DNA of 9,868 bases from Planctomycetota bacterium. Lineage in GTDB: Bacteria > Planctomycetota > Phycisphaerae > Phycisphaerales > SM1A02. Shown here piece after piece: positions 1-6,401 of the stretch (positions are counted from its first letter, which is position 1; every line of letters starts with the position of its first letter). The translations under genes and the position numbers were made by a program. The notes under the pieces are model-generated. The model had not been told where the DNA came from and ran no database searches. It was given only the letters and a program-made list of their open reading frames with translations. The DNA lies in contig JACNLR010000220.1 in NCBI GenBank assembly GCA_014381385.1, forward strand, positions 8,831-18,698. Direction: 5' to 3'.

Positions 1-106
1 TTTGGGGTCAGACTCCTCTTTGGGGTCAGACTCCTCTTTGGGGTCAGACTCCTCTTTGGGGTCAGACTCCTCTTTGGGGTCAGACTCCTCTTTGGGGTCA
101 GACTCC
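1..106. repeat. 18-bp tandem repeat array (5 full copies plus a 16-bp sixth)
   Basis: Five perfect head-to-tail copies of TTTGGGGTCAGACTCCTC lie at 1-18, 19-36, 37-54, 55-72 and 73-90. A sixth at 91-106 matches the first 16 bases and then diverges to AA. The left end is outside the window, so the true copy number is unknown. There are no spacers between copies. Each unit holds an imperfect dyad, GGGGTC-A-GACTCC, which could be a protein-binding site or a mobile-element end. The unit is a multiple of three and five of six frames stay open through it, but nothing else suggests it is translated. No further copy was seen elsewhere in the window. Because the array sits exactly at the window edge, an assembly collapse or contig end is possible and the copy number should not be taken literally. 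Confidence 0.97.
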
Positions 107-144
107 AAGTCGCAGCCATAACTGAGGCAAAGTATGATGGCGGG

Positions 145-606
145 ATGTCAATACAACAAAAAATTGCGGAACTCGGGTTTACGTTGCCAGAGGCCCCAGC
201 ACCCGTAGCAAATTATGTACCTGCAATACATGTAGGAAATGAGGTTCGAACAAGCGGACAAATTCCCATGAAGGACGGCGTATTGCTATTCCACGGCTCT
301 GTTCCAAGCCAGCAAAGTATTGAAGCTGCAACAACTGCTGCGCAACTCTGCGGGCTCAATGCAATTGCAGCTGCTGCAACAGCTATTGGTGATCTAGAAA
401 AGTTACAGGGTGTTTTGCAATTGCGTGTTTACATTGCCTCGGACGCCAAGTTCCAAGCGCACTCTAGTATTGCAAATGGTGTAAGTGACTTGATGGTAAA
501 CATTTTCGGTGAGGCTGGCCGGCACACGAGAGTCGCAATGGGCTCAATTGGCCTCCCTCTGGGTGCAACCGTCGAAGTGGAAGCTGTTTTCTCAACAAAA
601 GAATAA
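145..606 (+). CDS. Rid-family protein (YjgF/YER057c/UK114-like), 153 aa
   Basis: The Rid superfamily includes enamine/imine deaminases that hydrolyse reactive 2-aminoacrylate-type intermediates in the cytoplasm, but many subgroups have no proven reaction. The product fits the longer (about 150 aa) subgroup, not the roughly 130 aa RidA proper. It starts SIQQKIAELGFTLPEAP, then has TSGQIP (36-41), the block FQAHSSIANGVSDLMVNIFG (103-122), GRHTRVAMG (125-133) and a C-terminal VEVEAVF strand. Arg129 and Glu144 are spaced exactly like the substrate-binding Arg105 and Glu120 of E. coli RidA, so the active-site framework seems intact. The start at 145 is the only ATG/GTG/TTG in frame between the left edge and the conserved region, and fits family N-termini. 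It lacks a good Shine-Dalgarno; GAGG at 124-127 is 17 nt away. The 18-bp array ends just upstream. Family call is firm; the exact reaction is unknown. Confidence 0.93.
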   Translation: MSIQQKIAELGFTLPEAPAPVANYVPAIHVGNEVRTSGQIPMKDGVLLFHGSVPSQQSIEAATTAAQLCGLNAIAAAATAIGDLEKLQGVLQLRVYIASDAKFQAHSSIANGVSDLMVNIFGEAGRHTRVAMGSIGLPLGATVEVEAVFSTKE

Positions 607-1122
607 TCATTGTTATTATCGGACATAGCAATATTTCTGTATTTTTTTCAGTAATTTTAGGCTTGACTGCATCTGGCAAGCATACAAAGATGTATAGATA
701 GAGGTATTCTGGGTGTTTCGTGGGACCTTTGGGGAATTTTCTGGGGGACATATCTACGGGGGATGACCGGCGTGGCAACTTTATTATCGCGATTCAGTTG
801 ACCGCTCTTATTGCTCTTTCGAGCACATTATTCGCCGCACTGGTCGACATCTCGACGCCGAAGTACCTTGTTGGTGCGGCTGGCATGTGCGGCGGCAATG
901 TCCTTATATACAACTATATAAAGATGAATACCGCTACTGGGCTGCTGTTGTAATGAGACTGCAAACGCCCTTCGTTTTCATCGGCTGTTCGTCGGTGCAA
1001 TGTTTTTCGCTCGTGATGACACTCTTGTCAGGGAAGACTTCACGCAAGCAATTCCATTGTTCTAAAGACAGTCTTACCAAACTTTCTCATGCATGTTTTT
1101 TATAAATGGAGATTACTTTATT
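607..1122. other. Gene-poor interval with G-run cluster and possible eroded or small membrane-protein gene
   Basis: No confident gene, tRNA or terminator is visible in this 516-nt stretch. It begins AT-rich (607-700) and then has five G-runs at 711-713, 722-724, 731-734, 743-747 and 758-762. A frame open from 702, with a possible GTG start at 720, runs to a TAA at 951-953 (77 aa). It contains a hydrophobic stretch FIIAIQLTALIALSSTLFAA and a second weaker one around VGAAGMCGGNVLIY. No matching Shine-Dalgarno is evident. A second frame from 928 to 1065 continues with protein-like sequence (LRFHRLFVGAMFFARDD), so the two could be halves of one frameshifted gene. I do not recognise either part. 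The last 30 nt before 1123 carry the ribosome binding site of the next gene; I found no convincing promoter with good spacing. Confidence 0.6.
720..953 (+). CDS. Doubtful small hydrophobic protein, 77 aa (or remnant of a broken gene)
   Basis: I do not recognise this protein. From the GTG at 720 it would be 77 aa, with a 20-residue hydrophobic segment starting near residue 21 (FIIAIQLTALIALSSTLFAA) and a shorter apolar segment near residues 51-65, so it could be a two-pass small membrane protein. Evidence against: a non-ATG start, no Shine-Dalgarno at proper distance, and placement in a G-run-rich stretch that looks non-coding. Its end overlaps a different open frame (928-1065), which may mean the sequence is the 5' part of a decayed gene. 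It is listed only so that it is not lost. Confidence 0.18.
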   Translation: MGPLGNFLGDISTGDDRRGNFIIAIQLTALIALSSTLFAALVDISTPKYLVGAAGMCGGNVLIYNYIKMNTATGLLL

Positions 1123-2160
1123 ATGAAACGCAACAAACGAGGTTTTACCCTCATCGAACTACTCGTCGTTATCGCAATTATTGCGCTCTTGATGGGTCTA
1201 TTGTTACCAGCGCTTGCAAAAGCGCTTGGAAATGCTCGCGTCCGTAAGGACCAAGGGCAGCTTAAAGGTGTTACAAACACGTATTCAATTTTTGCAGAAG
1301 CTGATAAAGGTGAAATGTTCCCGAAACCTGGCGTTATCGACCGTGACGCGTTAAACGTGCAAGGCAATACTTTTGGCAGTACCTACCACGGTGCGCAAGG
1401 CAACAATCTGCAAATACAGGGCAAAGGCCCTGAAGATTACACAGCAAATATTAGCGGCTGGCTCCACTCTTCAATGATTGGTCAACGCTTCTATGAGCCA
1501 AGCATTCTCATCAGTGCAAACGAAAATAACCCCATAGTTGCTGCCAAAGGTGATTCCGGCGCTAATCCTGACGAAATCCCTTACGACTACGATGCAATTA
1601 GCCCTGGTGACGATGTCTACTGGGACGTACTCTTCTCCGCTGACCTTTCTGGACAAGGCATCGCCGGTGAAAACGCAAGTGATGGTGTTAGTGACGTATG
1701 TCATACATCGTATGCAAACTTGGCACTTTGTGGCCACCGAGCGAAGAAGCGTTGGACTAATGGCGACAACCATACAGTCATTCTTTCAAGTCGTGGTACC
1801 GAAATGGGCGCTGATGGTTCTGGTAACGTTGCTGGGCAACCTGCAGAGGACTACGACGATTCGCCAACTATACTTTTGTATGGTCCTACAAGCCAGTGGG
1901 AAGGTATCTACTCAACCGCTGACGGTTCAACACACTATGCACAAACAATGTACTTTGATGAATTGCAATACCAACCAAAGGATGACTTGCTTTCCATTCT
2001 AGACAACGCATTCGATGCCGAGTTCTGGGACTACGATCTTGAAGGTCAAGGATCAGACACACCGCACAACGGTGGACCCTCTGGTGACATTTGGATGGTA
2101 CTCAACGTTAAGGCAACAAAGAATGATGCCGAATGCTACTGGGACATACTGTTCCCATAA
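1123..2160 (+). CDS. Type IV/II pseudopilin-like protein with class III prepilin signal (copy 1), 345 aa
   Basis: A prepilin-peptidase substrate exported to the inner membrane and probably assembled or displayed at the surface. Residues 1-6 are a basic leader (MKRNKR). Cleavage is expected at G7|F8, mature Glu5 is Glu12, and the helix IELLVVIAIIALLMGLLLPAL spans about 11-31. The rest is a polar globular domain with an acidic bias and three cysteines (193, 203, 338); it includes GKGPEDYTAN (100-109), YDYDAISP (154-161), CHTSY (193-197), SRGTEMG (223-229) and TADGSTHYAQTMY (265-277). The ATG at 1123 was preferred to an upstream ATG at 1093 because it places the basic leader right at the start and has GGAG (1108-1111) 11 nt upstream. 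Planctomycetes carry many such proteins (the DUF1559 group among them); this one lacks the typical H-X9-DG ending. It is probably co-transcribed with the paralogue 47 nt downstream. Its role (pilus, secretion pseudopilus or exported substrate) is not clear. Confidence 0.88.
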   Translation: MKRNKRGFTLIELLVVIAIIALLMGLLLPALAKALGNARVRKDQGQLKGVTNTYSIFAEADKGEMFPKPGVIDRDALNVQGNTFGSTYHGAQGNNLQIQGKGPEDYTANISGWLHSSMIGQRFYEPSILISANENNPIVAAKGDSGANPDEIPYDYDAISPGDDVYWDVLFSADLSGQGIAGENASDGVSDVCHTSYANLALCGHRAKKRWTNGDNHTVILSSRGTEMGADGSGNVAGQPAEDYDDSPTILLYGPTSQWEGIYSTADGSTHYAQTMYFDELQYQPKDDLLSILDNAFDAEFWDYDLEGQGSDTPHNGGPSGDIWMVLNVKATKNDAECYWDILFP

Positions 2161-2207
2161 TCACTTCACTGTGAATTTACATTCACTCTTTAAACTGGAT
2201 TTATTTT

Positions 2208-3116
2208 ATGAAATATATGAAAAAACAAAAAACTGGTTTCACGTTGATTGAGTTACTTGTTGTAATGTCGATTATCGCACTCCTGCTGAGTATCCTTATG
2301 CCAGCGCTTGGTCGTGCAAAGAAAGAAGCCATGCTCACAAAAGACCAGTCCCAAGTTAAATCCCTCTATGGAGGTTTTTCATTCTGGGCTCCATCGCATA
2401 GGAGTAAATACCCTATTCCTGGCTTGCAACAAAGGGAAGCAGATCCTCAGCTTGGGTTTGTTAAAGGCCGTGGTCCTGAAAATTTACTTGTAAATGATCA
2501 TGCGTCCATGCTTTCGATGTGCATAATGGAGAACTTGTTCACACCTGATGCACTCGTTGCACCAACAGAGCAAAGCCCTTACGTCGCTGTCCAGTCAAGC
2601 TATGACTACGAGGCATACGACCCCTCTCCAGGTGGATGGACATTTTGGGATCCTGCGTTCGAAAATGATTTGGAAGCAAACTGCCACAATAGTTACGGCA
2701 TAATTCCAATCACTGGAAAACGTAAAGATCAAAACTGGGGCGTAAGTGCACACAATCCAACTGGTTTTGCGCTTATCGGAAACCGCGGTCCTGAAGATGG
2801 CGACTATGAGGCGAACGAATTTTCAAACAGTTACTTACTTCACGGTGTTGATAAGGACTGGAAGGGCGTCATCAGCTTTGGCGATGGGCACTTGGAAGTT
2901 CTCGAAACAATGTATCCAATGAGTTCTACTTACATCCATGTATCCGGTGATTCTGTCGCTGACAACATCTTCCAAGAAGCTGAGGATCAGACTATAGACA
3001 ATGCTTATGGCGATGGTCTTGGCCAAGGTGCAGACATTGTGCTTACACACGTCAAAGTTGAAGAAGTCAATGGTGATGGCAAAGCCGGCGGTTGCGACGA
3101 ATTCTTGCACGATTAA
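2208..3116 (+). CDS. Type IV/II pseudopilin-like protein with class III prepilin signal (copy 2), 302 aa
   Basis: This is a paralogue of the preceding gene. The leader is MKYMKKQKTG, cleavage is predicted at G10|F11, Glu15 is the +5 glutamate, and the hydrophobic helix runs over about residues 14-34. Blocks shared in the same order with copy 1 are KDQSQVK (45-51), GRGPENLLVN (87-96), YDYEAYDP (132-139), CHNSY (159-163), NRGPEDG (192-198), LLHGVDKDWKGVISFGDGH (210-228) and VLETMYP (231-237). The two therefore arose by duplication, although they have diverged strongly outside these blocks. The DGH near residue 226 resembles the DG/DGS element near the C-terminus of planctomycetal pseudopilins. 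The start at 2208 has GGA (2197-2199) 8 nt upstream; Met4 (2217) is an alternative. The gene is followed by a strong terminator, making it the last gene of the pseudopilin unit. Prepilin type is certain; the precise role is unknown. Confidence 0.88.
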   Translation: MKYMKKQKTGFTLIELLVVMSIIALLLSILMPALGRAKKEAMLTKDQSQVKSLYGGFSFWAPSHRSKYPIPGLQQREADPQLGFVKGRGPENLLVNDHASMLSMCIMENLFTPDALVAPTEQSPYVAVQSSYDYEAYDPSPGGWTFWDPAFENDLEANCHNSYGIIPITGKRKDQNWGVSAHNPTGFALIGNRGPEDGDYEANEFSNSYLLHGVDKDWKGVISFGDGHLEVLETMYPMSSTYIHVSGDSVADNIFQEAEDQTIDNAYGDGLGQGADIVLTHVKVEEVNGDGKAGGCDEFLHD

Positions 3117-3143
3117 TTCGTAAACGCAAATACTTGTTACTTC

Positions 3144-3180
3144 AAACCGGCTGCAGCATGCTGCAGCCGGTTTTTCATTT
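3144..3180 (+). terminator. Strong intrinsic terminator after the pseudopilin pair
   Basis: Positions 3144-3173 form a perfect 30-bp palindrome, read as a 13-bp stem (AAACCGGCTGCAG paired with CTGCAGCCGGTTT) around a CATG loop. It is followed by a T-rich tail (TTTTTCATTT at 3171-3180). It lies 28 nt after the stop of the second pseudopilin and 25 nt before the NfeD start, so it divides the window into two transcription units. The opposite strand has only a short T-tract, so termination should be mainly in the + direction. Confidence 0.95.
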
Positions 3181-3204
3181 GGTTTTGAAGAGTTCGCCTA
3201 TGAT

Positions 3205-4800
3205 ATGCGTATGCTCGCTGCTCTCGCTACCATCGCGCTCGCCCAAACAATACCAGTCCCCAGTTACCGGCAAGCAAACGACGTTGCTGTTATCACCATT
3301 GATGGCGTCGTTGATACTGTAACTGCGCAAAGTTTCATCCGGCGACTCAAAGACGCAGAGAATGCCGACGCAGTTGTCATTGACTTAAACACACCTGGTG
3401 GTGATCTCATGGCAACTCTAGAAATTTGCTACGCCATAAAAAACAACGCACCCAACAACACGGTCGCGTGGATTCACCCACATGCGTTTTCCGCCGGAAC
3501 AATCATAGCCCTTGCGTGCAGAGAAATAGTTGCAGCGCCAGGAAGTACGTTTGGAGATGCAGCACCTATCAACGCGACAGGCCAACCCATTCCTGCTACG
3601 GAACGAGCGAAAATCGAGTCGCCAGTTCTTGCCGAAGTCATCGATTCTGCAAGGCGAAACCATTACGATGAACACCTCGTAGAATCTTTTGTCAGTGTTG
3701 GAATTGAACTTTGGCTGTTGCAAAATAGTACCAATGGCGAAACTATCTGCGTAAACGCAAGCGAATACGAAACCATCTTCGGTGAGGTTCCGCCACGGCA
3801 GTTCTCGCCAATTGGTTCTACGCAACAAACAGCATCCTCATTGTCTCCCTACTTCGACTCACTTTCCAACATAACCAGCACCTTGGCAACGCAAAATCCG
3901 ACATGGGATCCATCGTTTACGCAAAAACTCCCATCGAGTCGCCCCCGACTAACCTCAGGCGACCAAGATGCATGGACACTTATAAAACAAATTGTTCCAA
4001 GCGATCGCTTGCTTACTCTTAAACCCGCAGAAGCAAAACAGTATGGTCTTATTACCGATGTGATCGCAACCGACAGCGAATTACAGCAATGGTTTGGGGC
4101 AACATCTGTAACTCGGCACAAGCCTAACTGGGCGGAGGGACTTGTACGAATTCTTATTAGTTGGCCTGTGCGCCTTGCGCTCATCGCTGTTTTTTTAATC
4201 TGCGTATTTGTTGAGTTTGTTACAGGTTCAACCGGTGTGTTTAGCGCTGGGGCAGTTGTATCTATGAGTATTTTAATTGGTGCGCCCTACCTCGCTGGTT
4301 TAGCGCAGTGGTGGGATATCCTTCTGGTCTTTGCGGGCATTGCTCTCGTCGCCGTTGAAATATTTGTCATTCCCGGAACTGGGTTTACAGGATTTTTAGG
4401 GGTAGGCTTTTTATTCGCAGGGATGGTGGGAAGTTTTATCTCGGGCTCGCTTCAATCTCCACAGGGGCAAGTACAACTTTTAACTGGCTTGGGTGCTGTT
4501 GTTGGAGGATGCATCCTTGCTATCATCGGTGCATGGATTATTGCAAAGCGGCTCGGTGACACAGTAGCGATGCGTAGAATTGTGCTTGAGGGCGAAATTA
4601 AGAGTGTTCCCATACCAGTCGATTGCCAGCCGCCACTCCATGCTACCGCCGTAACCATCACGGATCTTCGACCAAGCGGGCGTATTGCCATCGATGGAGA
4701 CGTGTTTGATGCTACAACTTCGGGCCAATGGATAACAAAAGGTGCTACTGTCCGTATCATACAAGTAGGCCTCACAATCGAAGTTGAGGAAGTTACATGA
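3205..4800 (+). CDS. nfeD: NfeD-family membrane serine protease (ClpP-class domain plus NfeD domain), 531 aa
   Basis: A long-form NfeD protein: an extracytoplasmic ClpP/SppA-like protease joined to a membrane region and a C-terminal OB-fold. In the archaeal homologue (Pyrococcus 1510-N) the protease cleaves a stomatin-type partner. Order here: short signal peptide (1-13, cleavage likely after ALA); protease domain about 24-165, with NTPGGD (62-67), catalytic Ser96 in HAFSAGT and Lys136 as probable dyad lysine in TERAKIESP; a Ser/Thr-rich linker (about 175-255); a conserved LTLKPAEAKQYGLI segment (270-283); membrane segments near 316-338, 343-365, 371-390, 395-415 and 426-447; and the OB-fold from about 452 on, with LRPSGRIAIDG (488-498). 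GAAGAG (3187-3192) lies 12 nt upstream of the ATG. It overlaps the next NfeD gene by 4 nt (ATGA) and is the first gene after the terminator, so it appears to head the operon. The dyad is intact, so an active enzyme is expected. Confidence 0.94.
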   Translation: MRMLAALATIALAQTIPVPSYRQANDVAVITIDGVVDTVTAQSFIRRLKDAENADAVVIDLNTPGGDLMATLEICYAIKNNAPNNTVAWIHPHAFSAGTIIALACREIVAAPGSTFGDAAPINATGQPIPATERAKIESPVLAEVIDSARRNHYDEHLVESFVSVGIELWLLQNSTNGETICVNASEYETIFGEVPPRQFSPIGSTQQTASSLSPYFDSLSNITSTLATQNPTWDPSFTQKLPSSRPRLTSGDQDAWTLIKQIVPSDRLLTLKPAEAKQYGLITDVIATDSELQQWFGATSVTRHKPNWAEGLVRILISWPVRLALIAVFLICVFVEFVTGSTGVFSAGAVVSMSILIGAPYLAGLAQWWDILLVFAGIALVAVEIFVIPGTGFTGFLGVGFLFAGMVGSFISGSLQSPQGQVQLLTGLGAVVGGCILAIIGAWIIAKRLGDTVAMRRIVLEGEIKSVPIPVDCQPPLHATAVTITDLRPSGRIAIDGDVFDATTSGQWITKGATVRIIQVGLTIEVEEVT

Positions 4801-5351
4801 TTGATCTACTCGCACAAACCACACCTGCTACGAGCGCATCACCCATTGTTTGGGCATTTATATTTATTGGCATCGCACTCGTGTTGTTCTTTGTCGAGGT
4901 CTTCGTCCCATCGGGTGGCATTATTGCACTCGTTGGTGCGCTCGCCGTAATCGCCTCACTTGTCGCTTTTTTCATACACGATTTGAACACCGGACTTGTC
5001 GCAACTGGTATCTACATTATTTTTGGCCCAATCCTTGCATGGATTGCTTTTAAAATTTGGGCAAGTTCTCCACTTGCCAAACGCATGATTCTTGGTGGCG
5101 TTGTACAAGAAGACCCAGAAGAAGCAATGCAAATCTCAAATGCAAGGCAAGAAGAACAAATAGCCACATTGCAATTACTTGTAGGGCAAGTTGGTGAGAC
5201 GATTACCGTACTTAGACCAATCGGGGTTGTTCAGATTGATGGGCAACGGGTCGACGCTATGGCCGAAACAGGAAGTATCGAGGCAAACACCCCCATCAAA
5301 GTCGTTTCTGTGTACGACAATCAAATCAAAGTCAGAGAAATCAAGGACTGA
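4797..5351 (+). CDS. nfeD: Short NfeD-family protein (membrane plus OB-fold), 184 aa
   Basis: This is the short, protease-less NfeD form usually found beside flotillin/FloA or SPFH genes, where it is thought to be a membrane partner of those scaffolds. Three hydrophobic segments are visible at about 17-37 ([20 protein letters not shown]), 40-60 and 66-88. A charged linker (about 104-122) follows, then a small OB-fold (about 126-182) with [17 protein letters not shown] (134-150), the usual NfeD glycine-rich strand pair. The start overlaps the stop of the upstream nfeD in an ATGA, which points to translational coupling. The gap to floA is 29 nt. The two NfeD proteins share the membrane and OB-fold plan but are not close copies. 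Its function in microdomain assembly follows from family knowledge, not from the sequence itself. Confidence 0.92.
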   Translation: MIDLLAQTTPATSASPIVWAFIFIGIALVLFFVEVFVPSGGIIALVGALAVIASLVAFFIHDLNTGLVATGIYIIFGPILAWIAFKIWASSPLAKRMILGGVVQEDPEEAMQISNARQEEQIATLQLLVGQVGETITVLRPIGVVQIDGQRVDAMAETGSIEANTPIKVVSVYDNQIKVREIKD

Positions 5352-5367
5352 TACAATACAGAATCGA

Positions 5368-5376
5368 AGAGGAGGT
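5368..5376 (+). promoter_or_regulatory. Near-perfect Shine-Dalgarno for floA
   Basis: AGAGGAGGT lies just upstream of the floA ATG at 5381; the AGGAGG core (5370-5375) is 5 nt from the start. It is by far the strongest ribosome binding site in the window, most others being weak or replaced by overlaps. This suggests FloA is translated at a higher rate than its operon neighbours, as would suit an oligomeric scaffold. Confidence 0.85.
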
Positions 5377-5380
5377 TCTT

Positions 5381-6400
5381 ATGAACTTATTTTTAGCAGC
5401 ATTTTCACCTTGGCTCCTTGGCGGAGTCATCATCGGCGGCATTTTCTTACTTATTATCGTTGCCTTTGCATTTCAATATATCGGCCTATACCTTCAGGCG
5501 TGGGTAAGTGGTGCGAAGGTTGGGTTAATCGACCTCATCATGATGCGTTTTCGAAAGGTCAATGCAAAATCCGTCGTTATCAATCGCATTAGTGCGAAGA
5601 AAGCCGGCATTGAAGTAACCACCGATCAGCTTGAAGCGCACTTTCTTGCAGGAGGTCGCATCATAAACGTAGTTCGAGCGATGATTGCTGCCGACAAGGC
5701 TAGAATTGACTTGCGCTGGGAAACGGCAACGGCGATTGACCTTGCAGGACGAGACATTTTGGAAGCGGTTCGCACAAGTGTTGACCCTAAAGTTATTGAT
5801 TGCCCAAGCGACGGTGCTGGCAAGCGGACAATCGATGCCGTTGCTGGGGATGGTATTCAATTGAAAGCGCGCGCGCGTGTGACCGTGCGTACAAATATAG
5901 CAAGGCTCGTTGGAGGTGCCACGGAAGAAACAATTATCGCACGTGTTGGCGAGGGCATCATTTCTACAATTGGCTCAGCGAATACACACTTGCAAGTGCT
6001 CGAAAACCCTGACAATATTTCGAAAACCGTGCTCTCAAAAGGCCTCGATGCTGGAACTGCATTTGAAATTCTCTCCATTGATATCGCAGACATAGACGTT
6101 GGCGAAAACATCGGCGCAACGTTACAAGCCCATCAAGCGGAAGCTGATAAATCGAGATTCCAAGCGCAAGCCGAAAAACGCCGGGCTATGGCGGTAGCGC
6201 AAGAAGCAGAGTATCGCGCAGAAGAACAAAAAAACCGCGCGCTTGTTGTTCTTGCTGAAGCAGACGTACCAAAAGCTATGGCTGACGCGTTCAGGCAGGG
6301 CAACTTCGGCGTGATGGACTATTACAACATGAAAAATGTTATCTCAGATACCGACATGCGATCCTCCATCGCGGGCGACGCGCCAGACACCGAGAAATAA
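5381..6400 (+). CDS. floA: Flotillin-like protein FloA (UPF0365/YqfA family), 339 aa
   Basis: FloA is a bacterial flotillin that oligomerises on the inner face of the cytoplasmic membrane and organises functional membrane microdomains; in Bacillus its gene (yqfA) sits next to an NfeD gene (yqeZ). Seen here: an N-terminal membrane-inserting hydrophobic segment (about 12-38), the PHB/SPFH-type domain (about 40-235) with the FloA-specific stretches [17 protein letters not shown] (76-92) and [20 protein letters not shown] (120-139), DISKTV-like [20 protein letters not shown] (208-227), then an Ala/Glu/Gln-rich helical region (about 245-295) forming the expected coiled coil, and the ending [15 protein letters not shown] (313-327). 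Length is normal for the family (about 330 aa). Its Shine-Dalgarno is very strong. The aminotransferase gene starts 1 nt after its stop, so it sits in the middle of a larger operon. The identification is secure. Confidence 0.97.
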   Translation: MNLFLAAFSPWLLGGVIIGGIFLLIIVAFAFQYIGLYLQAWVSGAKVGLIDLIMMRFRKVNAKSVVINRISAKKAGIEVTTDQLEAHFLAGGRIINVVRAMIAADKARIDLRWETATAIDLAGRDILEAVRTSVDPKVIDCPSDGAGKRTIDAVAGDGIQLKARARVTVRTNIARLVGGATEETIIARVGEGIISTIGSANTHLQVLENPDNISKTVLSKGLDAGTAFEILSIDIADIDVGENIGATLQAHQAEADKSRFQAQAEKRRAMAVAQEAEYRAEEQKNRALVVLAEADVPKAMADAFRQGNFGVMDYYNMKNVISDTDMRSSIAGDAPDTEK

Positions 6401-6401
6401 C

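Noticed and set aside
1..106. CRISPR array
   Set aside because: Units abut directly with no spacers and are only 18 bp; there are no cas genes.
1..119. Minus-strand gene reading RSLTPK repeats off the left edge
   Set aside because: Five of six frames are open through the array simply because of its composition; no ribosome binding site or recognisable domain supports translation.
603..619. Terminator after the Rid gene
   Set aside because: Only a 5-bp all-AT stem is possible with no U-tract next to it.
429..778. Minus-strand open frames over the 3' end of the Rid gene and beyond
   Set aside because: They lie opposite a well-conserved gene, have no domain and use improbable composition; antisense shadows.
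1093..1122. Upstream ATG extension of the first pseudopilin
   Set aside because: It would put 10 extra residues, including hydrophobic ones, ahead of the basic leader, and the GGAG site at 1108-1111 lies inside it and serves the ATG at 1123.
2165..2186. Short palindrome TTCACTGTGAA between the pseudopilin genes
   Set aside because: Arms of only 5 nt around one base, no T-tract, and a repeat of TTCAC at 2182-2186 that is easily chance; too weak to call an operator or terminator.
6336..6401. Earlier start for the aminotransferase inside floA
   Set aside because: The 22 extra residues are just the floA 3' end read in another frame and are unlike family N-termini; ATG at 6402 follows the floA stop by one base.
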